64,000 nucleotides of DNA from Hyphomicrobiales bacterium. GTDB lineage: Bacteria; Pseudomonadota; Alphaproteobacteria; Rhizobiales; Rhizobiaceae. The notes beneath the pieces were generated by a model that was given only the letters and a program-made list of their open reading frames with translations, was not told the origin of the DNA and did not search any database. The stretch is taken from assembly GCA_900473745.1 (NCBI GenBank), contig UCMW01000007.1:682001-746000 (forward strand), read 5' to 3'. Each line of letters begins with the position of its first letter. Positions within the stretch are counted from its first letter, which is position 1. Shown here piece by piece: positions 1-7,983 of the stretch. The position numbers were made by a program, and so were the translations under genes.

Positions 1-2
1 CC

Positions 3-1163
3 ACACTCGACACTCTTCCCGGCAAACACCTCGCCCGGCCACTGATCCGCCGACCGATCCTGCTGAACTATGGTTTTTCCGGTGAGATCGAAGACGAGAA
101 GGCCTGCTCCGCCGCGATCCGGCGAGGGTCGAAATCCTTTCATCTGGCCTCCCTGCTCCTCCCCGCCCAGACGCGACAAGCGGCCCGCGCGCTCTACGCG
201 TTCTGCCGCCATTCGGACGATCTGATCGACGACCCGAGGAGCGGCATGCCGGCCCTGACAAGGCTGAGACAGCGTCTCGACCTGATCTACGACGGGGATC
301 CCGCACCCTTCGCCTGCGACCGTGCATTTTCGCGCGTCGTTCACGATCACGCCATCCCCAAACCGGTGGTCGAGGCCCTGCTCGATGGCTTTGCCATGGA
401 TCTCGAAGGTCGTCGCCACGAAACGATCGATGATGTGAAGGCCTATGCGACCTGTGTCGCGTCGAGCGTCGGCCTGATGATGGCTTCGGTCATGGGTGTG
501 CGCGACAGAGCGGCGCTGGCCCGTGCCGCCGACCTCGGCATCGCCATGCAGCTGACCAACATCGCCCGTGACGTCGGCGAGGATGCGCGAAACGGCAGGC
601 TCTATCTGCCGCTCGACTGGCTGGGTGAACAGAGCATCGATGCAGAGGCCTTTCTACGCGAGCCGCGCTTCTCCCCGGCACTCGGCGCCGTCGTTGAGCG
701 CCTGCTCGATGAGGCGGCCCGACATTACCGGCTCGGCCATGCCGGCATTCGCAGCCTGCCCAAACCGTGCCGACACGCAATCAGAACCGCAGCCCTTGTC
801 TACGAGGCGATCGGGACGAGCATTGCGGCAAACGGCTATGACAGCGTTTCGAAACGAGCAACGACCGGGCTCGGAACCAAGATCGGCCTGATGATCAGGG
901 CGCGATACGAAGACAGCCGCTGGACCGCAATGGCAATCCGGGATCTGCATAGCCGCGCCGATCCCGCTGCGCGAGACCTCGTGACAGTAAGCGGCAGCCT
1001 GCAGCAAGGCCACGCCTCGTTGCGTCCGGCCGCTTCGGAGAGGAAAGACGACAACACAATCGGGCGCGTGACGGGCATTCTCCTTCGCCTCAACGCAGAG
1101 GGGCGCATGCAAGCCCTCGAACGGCGGCGCGCCGCTCGGGACAAGGCGGCGACCCTTGCTTGA
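3..1163 (+). CDS. crtB: Phytoene synthase CrtB (5' end outside window)
   Basis: Condenses two geranylgeranyl diphosphates to phytoene, the first committed carotenoid step. The frame is open to the left edge. The family block GSKSFHLASLLLP and the first Asp-rich motif DDLIDD lie upstream of the first in-frame ATG at 246, so that ATG cannot be the start. No ATG, GTG or TTG occurs in frame between 3 and 246, so the start lies off the window. The second Asp-rich motif DVGEDARNGRLYLP is clear. About 386 codons are visible, somewhat more than the usual 340-350, so there may be an N-terminal extension, or the first bases may overlap an upstream crtI. Confidence 0.9.
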   Translation, partial: TLDTLPGKHLARPLIRRPILLNYGFSGEIEDEKACSAAIRRGSKSFHLASLLLPAQTRQAARALYAFCRHSDDLIDDPRSGMPALTRLRQRLDLIYDGDPAPFACDRAFSRVVHDHAIPKPVVEALLDGFAMDLEGRRHETIDDVKAYATCVASSVGLMMASVMGVRDRAALARAADLGIAMQLTNIARDVGEDARNGRLYLPLDWLGEQSIDAEAFLREPRFSPALGAVVERLLDEAARHYRLGHAGIRSLPKPCRHAIRTAALVYEAIGTSIAANGYDSVSKRATTGLGTKIGLMIRARYEDSRWTAMAIRDLHSRADPAARDLVTVSGSLQQGHASLRPAASERKDDNTIGRVTGILLRLNAEGRMQALERRRAARDKAATLA

Positions 1164-1320
1164 GAGCTATTTCGGCCTGATCGAGGCAGCCTTTGTCTTC
1201 AGCCTCGCGATCGCATTCTATATCTGGCAGATGCGCGATCTGCGAAAAGAGAAGCTGAAAGCGGAGGCACGCGCACAGGCTGCCGAGCAGGAAAGCCAGC
1301 GAGATGACAAAACGGGTTAA
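1156..1320 (+). CDS. Small single-pass membrane protein downstream of crtB
   Basis: This 54-codon ORF starts at a TTG that overlaps the crtB stop by 8 bases and ends at TAA, touching the crtC stop on the other strand. The product reads LESYFGLIEAAFVFSLAIA, then FYIWQMRDLRKEKLKAEARA and a charged tail. It therefore has one N-terminal transmembrane helix with an aromatic/tryptophan interface, followed by a basic cytoplasmic helix. Similar short ORFs are, as far as I recall, found after crtB in other alphaproteobacterial clusters. Function is unknown; a membrane tether or accessory for carotenoid enzymes is only a guess. Translation is probably coupled to crtB. Confidence 0.55.
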   Translation: MLESYFGLIEAAFVFSLAIAFYIWQMRDLRKEKLKAEARAQAAEQESQRDDKTG

Positions 1321-2393
1321 GCCCGTCGCGGCATGCGGAAAGGCAGCATGAATTTGACCAGTGGATTGGCCAGCCGCCGGCAATCGAGGGTCTCGTGCAT
1401 CATGACCAAGCGCTCGCCGTCGATCTCGGTCTGCACCAGGGAGCGCCGATAGAAGGGTGTATCTTCGTAAGTGCTCTGCAAGACCGGATCGGCAATCTGG
1501 TCGCAGGCAATGCCGCCGCCCACACGCCAGAAGCCAGGCCTCAGTGCCTGCCGCGGTGGCAGTTCGATTTCACGAACCTCATCATGGGTATAAACGAGGC
1601 CAAAGCGCCTGCCGGATCCGCTCGCAAGCATCGCGTCGTAGAGAAGGATCGCACGGCCATCGTCGGTAGCACCTCGCGCCCAGTCCCAGCCCGCAAAATC
1701 GTCCTCCAGAGGCCGGCTCCCATAGTTCATGTCGTGATAACCCTGCCCGGACCAACCGCCATCCGGCAAGGCATCGCCGAAAACCGTGACGCGACCCTTT
1801 GGCATAACCGGTTGCCACAGATGCCGCCCCGCCGGGTCAAGCGGATAGGCCTGATCCGCGTGAACGTCTGCAGCAAGACGAATTTCGCCGCGCATGCGCT
1901 TGGGCCACCACCTCTGCCCCGGCCATGGCAGAAAGACTTCGTCGAAGGCGATCACCAGTTCCGCACCGTCAATCCGCATGGAACTGCTGCCGATCTCCAA
2001 CCTCCGGCGTCCACGCCGCAAATGCCGCGTACCGCGCTCCGTCATTGCCCAGGCATGACCCTGGGGACCGTAAAGCGCGACGTTGAACGCCACATGGTTC
2101 TGCGGATCCTTGCGGCCCGACCAGTGATAATAGGGCGAAAAGACGGAACCCACGAAGGCGATCACGGTGAAGGCGAAGCGCCTGCAATCGCTCGTTCCGT
2201 CGACATACCACCAGTGGTAGCCCCCCGCAGGGACTGGCTGGTCAAAGGCCGGTCCGCCATCAACCGCTCGGCCGCGCGTTTGCCCGACAGTGCTGCCATC
2301 GGCAGACCCGGCCCCGGATGCACGCTGCCCCCCGCGAGATAAAGCCCCTTCAGTGGCCCCTCCGATCCCGGCCGGGCGAAGGACGCCATCCAT
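1317..2393 (-). CDS. crtC: Hydroxyneurosporene synthase (carotenoid 1,2-hydratase) CrtC
   Basis: Adds water across the terminal C1-C2 double bond of acyclic carotenoids in the spirilloxanthin pathway. The protein has the AttH/CrtC lipocalin-like fold signature HWWYVDG and the block FVGSVFSPYYHWSGRKDPQN. The start is uncertain. A GTG at 2165 overlaps the crtD stop as GTGA and would give about 282 aa, like the Rhodobacter enzyme. However, the conserved FDQPVPAGGYHWWYVDG is encoded in frame upstream of it, and the only standard start that includes it is ATG 2393 (358 aa). That start gives a 232-base overlap with crtD. The interval listed is the longer form. Confidence 0.85.
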   Translation of the reverse strand: MDGVLRPAGIGGATEGALSRGGQRASGAGSADGSTVGQTRGRAVDGGPAFDQPVPAGGYHWWYVDGTSDCRRFAFTVIAFVGSVFSPYYHWSGRKDPQNHVAFNVALYGPQGHAWAMTERGTRHLRRGRRRLEIGSSSMRIDGAELVIAFDEVFLPWPGQRWWPKRMRGEIRLAADVHADQAYPLDPAGRHLWQPVMPKGRVTVFGDALPDGGWSGQGYHDMNYGSRPLEDDFAGWDWARGATDDGRAILLYDAMLASGSGRRFGLVYTHDEVREIELPPRQALRPGFWRVGGGIACDQIADPVLQSTYEDTPFYRRSLVQTEIDGERLVMMHETLDCRRLANPLVKFMLPFRMPRRA

Positions 2394-3736
2394 CCGTGTG
2401 AGGCCATCCCGTAAAGAGCCCCTCCGGTTCCCGGATAAAGCTCCGCGAAACGGTCCGGTGTGGTGATGCTCGCCGGCGCCGGGCTCTGGGTGAGTGTCAG
2501 GCCGTTCAGCGCCAGCCGCTGTTCCATGCTCTTCAGACATGCGCTGACCTCACTTTCGTCGCGACGGCGACGATCACCGTCCGCCGGCAGATTCATCAGG
2601 GCGTATATCCGTTCCGGACCGTCATGCTTCGAAGGCAGACCACCTTCGGCGTTGCGATCTTGGGCACAGAGATAGACGGTCGGGTCAGCAGGAGCCTCGC
2701 GGCGAGCAAAGATCGCGTCGAACTCCCGCTGATAGTCGTCGGAAAAGAACACCGTGTGATGGGCGAGCGGCACACCATGTGGTTTAGCGAGGCTGCAGCA
2801 CACCAAGGCGGAGAGCGAGCGCTGGGCTTGGGACTTGCTTGCATCAGGAGGCACGCCCATCAAAAGCCCGAGCGCCGCAACGTCCCCATTGTAGATGATC
2901 TGTCTGGCATCGAGGCGGTACCCCGCCGCTGTGACAACACCGGAGACCGCACGCCGCGATGGATCCTCAAGAAGCCGGATAACAGCATCGCCGTAACGAA
3001 ACTCGACCCCGAGCCCCACTGCCAGAGCCTCGAGCCGTTTTGCCAGTGCACGGATGCCGCCCTGCACCGTCCACACACCTTCCTGCTCGACATGGGCCAC
3101 CAGCATCAACGTGGCTGGAGACAGATAGGGCGAGGAGCCGCAATAGGTGGCGTAACGACCGAACAACTGGCGGAGGCGCACGTCGGAAAAGTAGCCCCCG
3201 AGCGCGGACCAGAGTGTCGCAAAGGGCTTGATCGCGAAGAGATCGGCAGGACGACCAATGCGGCCTGACAGGGAGAGCGGATTGGGCCTTGAGGCATCGA
3301 TGAAACTGTCCTTCAGGACCTCGAAGATCCGCCGACTGTCTAACGCGAAACGGCGATAGCCATCTGCCTCCCGTCGGCCAGCGAAATCCGCGATCGCTCG
3401 CACTGTTTCGTCCGGATTGGAATGAAGGTCGAGACTGGCCCCGCCCCGCCAATAGTGCCGCGCGACGACGGTGGACGGAGCGAGCTTCAGCTCCTCGTCG
3501 ATCTCGCGGCCGGCTACGGCAAACAGTGCTTCGAACACCCATTTCATCGTCAGCACGGTCGGGCCGCCATCAAAGCCGATACCATCGACATCCACCCGCC
3601 GCATCTTGCCACCGGCTTCGTCCTGCGCCTCGAGCACGACGACACGATATCCACCGGCAGCAAGCCGGATGGCCGCCGCAAGTCCCGCCATGCCGGCGCC
3701 GATCACCACGACGGTGTTATCGGTCGATACGGACAA
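2162..3736 (-). CDS. crtD: Methoxyneurosporene (3,4-)dehydrogenase CrtD
   Basis: A CrtI-family FAD desaturase that introduces the C3,4 double bond in 1-hydroxy carotenoids. The N-terminal Rossmann motif VVVIGAGMAGLAAAIRLA (GxGxxG at 13-18) is followed by an acidic residue and AGGKMRR. The C-terminal CrtI-type FAD block reads LYLAGGSVHPGPGLPMAALS. At 524 aa it is of normal family size (about 500). CrtD rather than CrtI is chosen because it sits directly before crtC and divergent from crtE, the usual PGC order. It shares the intergenic PpsR-type palindrome at 3775-3792 with crtE. Confidence 0.9.
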   Translation of the reverse strand: MSVSTDNTVVVIGAGMAGLAAAIRLAAGGYRVVVLEAQDEAGGKMRRVDVDGIGFDGGPTVLTMKWVFEALFAVAGREIDEELKLAPSTVVARHYWRGGASLDLHSNPDETVRAIADFAGRREADGYRRFALDSRRIFEVLKDSFIDASRPNPLSLSGRIGRPADLFAIKPFATLWSALGGYFSDVRLRQLFGRYATYCGSSPYLSPATLMLVAHVEQEGVWTVQGGIRALAKRLEALAVGLGVEFRYGDAVIRLLEDPSRRAVSGVVTAAGYRLDARQIIYNGDVAALGLLMGVPPDASKSQAQRSLSALVCCSLAKPHGVPLAHHTVFFSDDYQREFDAIFARREAPADPTVYLCAQDRNAEGGLPSKHDGPERIYALMNLPADGDRRRRDESEVSACLKSMEQRLALNGLTLTQSPAPASITTPDRFAELYPGTGGALYGMASHGWMASFARPGSEGPLKGLYLAGGSVHPGPGLPMAALSGKRAAERLMADRPLTSQSLRGATTGGMSTERAIAGASPSP

Positions 3737-3774
3737 AACCCACTCCTTTGACCGGTTGACTTACAGCGCACATG

Positions 3775-3792
3775 TGTCAATCTTTATTGACA
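3775..3792. promoter_or_regulatory. PpsR/CrtJ-type palindrome between crtD and crtE
   Basis: TGTCAATCTTTATTGACA is an exact TGT-N12-ACA site with extended TGTCAAT/ATTGACA arms. It lies 39 bases upstream of crtD and 54 bases upstream of crtE. PpsR/CrtJ repressors bind this consensus at photosynthesis promoters, and a ppsR gene is in the window. It probably controls both directions. Confidence 0.8.
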
Positions 3793-3845
3793 CCATAGTT
3801 AGTTCAGAAAATTTTACAATCGCGCATTCTCTAGAGGTGAGCCAC

Positions 3846-4712
3846 ATGGATTTCCCCGAGCGCATCGAATCCGGCATGCAGCGCTCCTTGCGTTATGCCA
3901 CCGCAAACGGATGTCCGCCCATCCTGGCGAAAGCTTTGCGGCACGCGGTATTTCCCGGTGGTGCGCGCATCAGGCCCCGCCTTTGTCTCGCGGTTGCTGC
4001 TGCCTGTGGAGACCGCGAACCTCTTGCCGCAGACAGTGCCGCCGTGGCGATCGAATTGCTGCATTGTGCATCCCTCGTGCATGACGACATGCCCTGCTTC
4101 GACAACGCCATGACGCGCCGAGGGGCACCCAGCGTGCATGCCCAGTTCGGCGAGGAGATCGCCCTTCTCGTCGGCGACGGCCTGATCATCGCCGCCTTCG
4201 AGACGGTGGCGCGCGAAACACAGACGACCCCGCTTCTGACCGCACCGATGATCGCGACCATCGCCAACGCCGTCGGCAGCCCCTACGGCCTGGTGGCCGG
4301 ACAGGCCTGGGAAAGCGAACCGGAGATCAACATCGCCGCCTACCACCGCGCCAAGACGGCCTCGCTGTTCAGCGGCGCCGTATCCACCGGCGCGATCGCA
4401 TCCGGCGGCAACCCAAGAGAATGGCTGGTTTTGGCAGACGCCCTCGGCGCCGCCTATCAGGTGGCAGATGATCTCTATGATGCAGTCGGACAATCGGACG
4501 CAGGCAAGCCCGCCGGCCAGGACAGCCGCAACGGCAAGCCCAACATCGTTGCAAGCATCGGCCTGGAAGCCGCCCTCGTCCGCCTGAAGCGCCTCGTAGC
4601 GGAGGCTGTCGACAGTGTCCCGGATTGCCCGGGTGCCGAAGCCTTCCGCTCGATGATCCGAAACGAAGCGACGCGGCTGATGCCGAAGACGCTCGCCACC
4701 AGCGCAGCGTGA
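3846..4712 (+). CDS. crtE: Geranylgeranyl diphosphate synthase CrtE
   Basis: Trans-prenyltransferase giving the C20 diphosphate used for phytoene and for the bacteriochlorophyll tail. The first Asp-rich motif DDMPCFD is at 80-86 and the second, DDLYD, at 208-212. The substrate-binding GGARIRPRL block is at 38-46. The start is ATG 3846, preceded by gaggtga at 5-11 bases. The frame is open further upstream, but that stretch is antisense to crtD and covers the promoter region, so it is not coding. The 288 aa length is normal. crtF follows with a 4-base gap, so they form one operon. Confidence 0.93.
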   Translation: MDFPERIESGMQRSLRYATANGCPPILAKALRHAVFPGGARIRPRLCLAVAAACGDREPLAADSAAVAIELLHCASLVHDDMPCFDNAMTRRGAPSVHAQFGEEIALLVGDGLIIAAFETVARETQTTPLLTAPMIATIANAVGSPYGLVAGQAWESEPEINIAAYHRAKTASLFSGAVSTGAIASGGNPREWLVLADALGAAYQVADDLYDAVGQSDAGKPAGQDSRNGKPNIVASIGLEAALVRLKRLVAEAVDSVPDCPGAEAFRSMIRNEATRLMPKTLATSAA

Positions 4713-4716
4713 TGCC

Positions 4717-5913
4717 ATGGACACCGGCGGTGGAAGAGGCTTTCAGGCCAACCTGCCGATCGGCGGCACCGCCGACCTGACACCGGACGATCAGGATAGG
4801 GCGTATCCGCTCGCCGTCCGGCTACGGCTGTGGCGCAACCGCCAGATCGCCTCACCCCGTTTCCGTTCCCTCCTTGCCCGCCTTCCTGTTCTGCGCGGCA
4901 TCGCCAACCGCAAGGCGAACAACCTCTTCCGCCTGACCACCGGCTTCGTCCACACCCAGATCCTGTCGGCCTGCGTGCATCTCGGCCTTTTCGAGGCGTT
5001 GGAGGGGACGGTGCGTTCGACCGCCGCTCTCGCTGCGCGCTGCGGCGTGCCACCCGAACACATGCGGCACCTTCTCGATCAGGCAAGGCGCCTCGACCTC
5101 GTGGCAAGCGCCGGCCCCGATCTGTGGATTTTGTCCGATGCCGGCACAGTGCTCGCCGCCGACCGTGGTCTGCGCGAAATGATCCGCCATCATGACATGT
5201 TGTACCGTGACATTGCCGATGCGGCTGCCTTCTGGCGCGGGGAGGTCGGTGATACGGAATTGCGCCGCTACTGGGCCTATGTTCGCGGCAACGCTCCGGC
5301 CATGATGGGGAGTGCGGAGGTCGCCCCCTATTCGGCCCTGATGCGCGAGAGTCAGGCCATGCTCGCGGACTGCATTCTCACCTCGTATGACTTCGGACAG
5401 TATCGATCCGTACTCGACATCGGCGGCGGGGAAGGTGCCTTTCTCTGCGCACTCGGTGTCCGCCATCCAGACCTGAAACTCGCCCTCTTCGATCTCCCTG
5501 CTGTGACCGAGCTCGCATCGCGCCACCTGCGCATGCAGGGCATACTAGACCGCGCCACGCTGCATTCCGGCGACTTCGCCACGGACCCGATTCCCGCAAC
5601 CCATGACTGCGTGACACTGATCCGCATCCTTTGTGACCATGACGACGAGCGCGCGCTGCAGATCCTGTCGAACCTGCACCGCCATCTGCCTCCTGGAACG
5701 AGCCTGGTTGTTGCAGAAGCCATGGCTGGTGACAGCGAAGGCCCGAATCTCGCCGCTCTCTATTTCGGTACCTATTTCGCAGCCATGGGCTCGGGTCGCT
5801 GCCGGACAGCGTTGGAAATCATTGACTTGCTGGCGCAATGCGGCTTTCGCGATGCGACGGCATCGACCTCCACGAACCCACTATTGGCCGGGTTCGTCAC
5901 TGCCAGACGCTGA
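4717..5913 (+). CDS. crtF: Hydroxyneurosporene O-methyltransferase CrtF
   Basis: Methylates the C1 hydroxyl of demethylspheroidene or rhodopin-type carotenoids using S-adenosylmethionine. The SAM motif VLDIGGGEGAFLCALG begins at about residue 232. The protein has the two-part layout of class I plant-type O-methyltransferases: a helical dimerisation region with winged-helix-like block FVHTQILSACVHLGLFEALEG, then the Rossmann catalytic domain. Length is 398 aa, like Rhodobacter CrtF. It is translated right after crtE. The genes crtB, C, D, E and F together support synthesis of spirilloxanthin or its intermediates; no crtA is visible. Confidence 0.9.
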   Translation: MDTGGGRGFQANLPIGGTADLTPDDQDRAYPLAVRLRLWRNRQIASPRFRSLLARLPVLRGIANRKANNLFRLTTGFVHTQILSACVHLGLFEALEGTVRSTAALAARCGVPPEHMRHLLDQARRLDLVASAGPDLWILSDAGTVLAADRGLREMIRHHDMLYRDIADAAAFWRGEVGDTELRRYWAYVRGNAPAMMGSAEVAPYSALMRESQAMLADCILTSYDFGQYRSVLDIGGGEGAFLCALGVRHPDLKLALFDLPAVTELASRHLRMQGILDRATLHSGDFATDPIPATHDCVTLIRILCDHDDERALQILSNLHRHLPPGTSLVVAEAMAGDSEGPNLAALYFGTYFAAMGSGRCRTALEIIDLLAQCGFRDATASTSTNPLLAGFVTARR

Positions 5914-5939
5914 ATGAAGTGGTTAGGCACAGGACTTTG

Positions 5940-5957
5940 TGTAAATTTAGATTGACA
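5940..5957. promoter_or_regulatory. PpsR/CrtJ-type palindrome upstream of bchC
   Basis: TGTAAATTTAGATTGACA matches TGT-N12-ACA and lies 68 bases before the bchC ATG, in the short crtF-bchC gap. It implies that bchCXYZ-puf has its own light- or oxygen-regulated promoter inside the crtEF-bch-puf superoperon. Confidence 0.78.
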
Positions 5958-6025
5958 CTTTGTAGCGTAATCTTAAGATGACATTTGGGAGCAGCAGGCA
6001 TCCCGTGTCCGGGGAGGGCACGATA

Positions 6026-6964
6026 ATGCGGACCGCAGCCGTCGTATTCGAAAATCCAGGAATGCTTGCCGTCAGGCAGTTGGCACTCAACCCGCCAGAG
6101 CCCTCCGACGTGGTTGTCGAATCCATTTTCAGCGGCATTTCCAGCGGCACCGAGAAAATGCTCTACGAAGGCACGATGCCGGTTTTCCCAGGCATGCGTT
6201 ATCCGCTTGTTCCCGGTTACGAGACGGTCGGCACAGTGATCGAGGCCGGCGCATCTTCCGGCCGTGCGGTCGGGGACCAGGTCTTCGTGCCCGGCGCCAG
6301 CTGTTATGCCGAAGCGGCCGGCCTGTTCGGCGCGAGTGCCGCAAGGCTGGTGGTGCCGGGACCGCGGACGGTCCAGATCCGCTTCGAGCGCCCCGAAGAA
6401 GCAGCTCTTCTGGCGCTTGCGGCAACAGCCCATCACGCCGTCAGTCGTTCCACGCGGCCGGCGTCTCTGGTTATCGGCCACGGAGTGCTCGGGCGCCTCA
6501 TTGCACGCATCGTCATGGCCGCCGGACATCCGGCACCGACCGTCTGGGAAAATCTGAACGTCCGCCGCGCTAGTGCGCAGGGCTACGCCGTCACCACATC
6601 CGAGGACGATCGAGACCAACGCCATGACGTCATCATCGACGCGAGCGGAGACGCGGCAGTCATCGACACCGCCATCGCCCGTCTCAACCGACAGGGCGAA
6701 CTTGTTCTTGCAGGATTTTATGGTGGCCGTGTCGATTTCGGCTTCCCGACGGCCTTCATGAAGGAGGCCATGATCGCCATTGCCGCAGAGTTCACGCCGT
6801 CAGATCTCGATGCCGTACTCGGCATGGTCGGCGCCGGGCGCCTCTCGCTAGGCGGCCTCATCACCCACCATTCCGCCCCTTCCGATGCCGCTTCGGCCTA
6901 TCGGACGGCATTCACCGACCCCGACTGCCTGAAAATGATCATCGACTGGAGGAACGCCGCATGA
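6026..6964 (+). CDS. bchC: Bacteriochlorophyllide a dehydrogenase BchC
   Basis: Oxidises the 3-hydroxyethyl group of bacteriochlorophyllide to 3-acetyl, a late step before tail addition. It is a zinc-less medium-chain dehydrogenase-like protein with MRTAAVVFENPG at the N-terminus, GISSGTEKMLYEGTMP, PLVPGYETVG and a nucleotide-binding region near VIGHGVLGRLIARIV. The start at 6026 has ggggaggg 7 bases upstream and gives 312 aa, matching the family (about 313). Its stop overlaps the bchX start as ATGA. Confidence 0.93.
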   Translation: MRTAAVVFENPGMLAVRQLALNPPEPSDVVVESIFSGISSGTEKMLYEGTMPVFPGMRYPLVPGYETVGTVIEAGASSGRAVGDQVFVPGASCYAEAAGLFGASAARLVVPGPRTVQIRFERPEEAALLALAATAHHAVSRSTRPASLVIGHGVLGRLIARIVMAAGHPAPTVWENLNVRRASAQGYAVTTSEDDRDQRHDVIIDASGDAAVIDTAIARLNRQGELVLAGFYGGRVDFGFPTAFMKEAMIAIAAEFTPSDLDAVLGMVGAGRLSLGGLITHHSAPSDAASAYRTAFTDPDCLKMIIDWRNAA

Positions 6965-7968
6965 GCCTCGATCTCGCACCGGACGGCTTGGAGCGCCTGC
7001 AGGAGAACCTCCGCGAAGAAGCAGCCATCGAACCCGATGCACCGGCAACCGGCAAGGTGACCAAGGAGACGCAGATCATTGCGATCTATGGCAAGGGCGG
7101 CATCGGCAAGAGCTTCACGCTCGCCAATCTCTCCTACATGCTGGCCCAGCTCGGCAAGAAGGTGCTGCTGATCGGCTGCGATCCGAAGAGCGACACGACC
7201 TCGTTGCTCTTCGGTGGGCGCGCCTGTCCGACAATCCTCCAGACGGCTTCACGCCGCAAGGAAGCCGGCCAGGAAGTCTCGATTTCAGACGTCTGCTTCA
7301 AGCGTGACGGCGTCTACGCCATGGAACTGGGAGGCCCGGAAGTGGGTCGCGGCTGCGGCGGACGTGGCATCATCCACGGCTTCGAAACGTTGGAAAAGCT
7401 CGGCTTCCACGACTGGGACTTCGACTTCATCCTGCTCGACTTCTTGGGCGACGTGGTCTGCGGCGGCTTCGGCCTGCCGATCGCCCGTGACATGTGCCAG
7501 AAGGTCGTCGTCGTCGGATCCAATGACCTGCAGTCGCTCTACGTCGCCAACAATGTCTGTTCGGCGGTCAAGTATTTCCGCAATCTCGGTGGCAATGTGG
7601 GCGTCGCGGGTCTCGTCATCAACAAGGATGACGGCACGGGCGAGGCCCAAGCCTTTGCGGACGCGGTTGGCATCCCGGTGCTCGCGTCGATCCCGCAGGA
7701 TGACGACATCCGCCGCAAGAGTGCCAACTATCAGATCATCGGCACCCATGAATCGCAGTGGGGTCCACTGTTCGAAGCGCTCTCCATCAATCTTGCCGAA
7801 GCCCCCCCGATGTTGCCGCGACCACTCGACCAGGACGGGCTGCTCGGCCTGTTCGACGCCAGCGAAACCGGCGCCGATTACAAGCTGCAGCCGGCGACGC
7901 CAGAAGACATGTGCGCGGCAGGCACTCTGAACAGGCCTTCCCTGGAAGTCGTCTACGACAACGTGTGA
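6961..7968 (+). CDS. bchX: Chlorophyllide a reductase iron protein BchX
   Basis: NifH-like ATPase that passes electrons to BchYZ for reduction of the chlorin B ring, giving the bacteriochlorin. The P-loop GKGGIGKS is at 44-51. The 4Fe-4S cysteines lie in GRGCGGRGI and DVVCGGFGLP. It is longer (335 aa) than BchL (about 300) and has the N-terminal extension typical of BchX. Its position next to bchY and bchZ separates it from bchL and nifH. Confidence 0.95.
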   Translation: MSLDLAPDGLERLQENLREEAAIEPDAPATGKVTKETQIIAIYGKGGIGKSFTLANLSYMLAQLGKKVLLIGCDPKSDTTSLLFGGRACPTILQTASRRKEAGQEVSISDVCFKRDGVYAMELGGPEVGRGCGGRGIIHGFETLEKLGFHDWDFDFILLDFLGDVVCGGFGLPIARDMCQKVVVVGSNDLQSLYVANNVCSAVKYFRNLGGNVGVAGLVINKDDGTGEAQAFADAVGIPVLASIPQDDDIRRKSANYQIIGTHESQWGPLFEALSINLAEAPPMLPRPLDQDGLLGLFDASETGADYKLQPATPEDMCAAGTLNRPSLEVVYDNV

Positions 7969-7983
7969 GATCGGGTGAGCATC

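Noticed and set aside
1-85. Possible C-terminal end of crtI in the other plus-strand frames at the left edge (stops near 45 and 83).
   Set aside because: Only 14 to 27 residues are visible and they do not show a recognisable CrtI C-terminus.
6961-7968. BchX (and BchL at 23.5 kb) as nitrogenase NifH.
   Set aside because: Neighbours are bchYZ and bchHM, and lengths and termini fit BchX and BchL; no nifDK is present.
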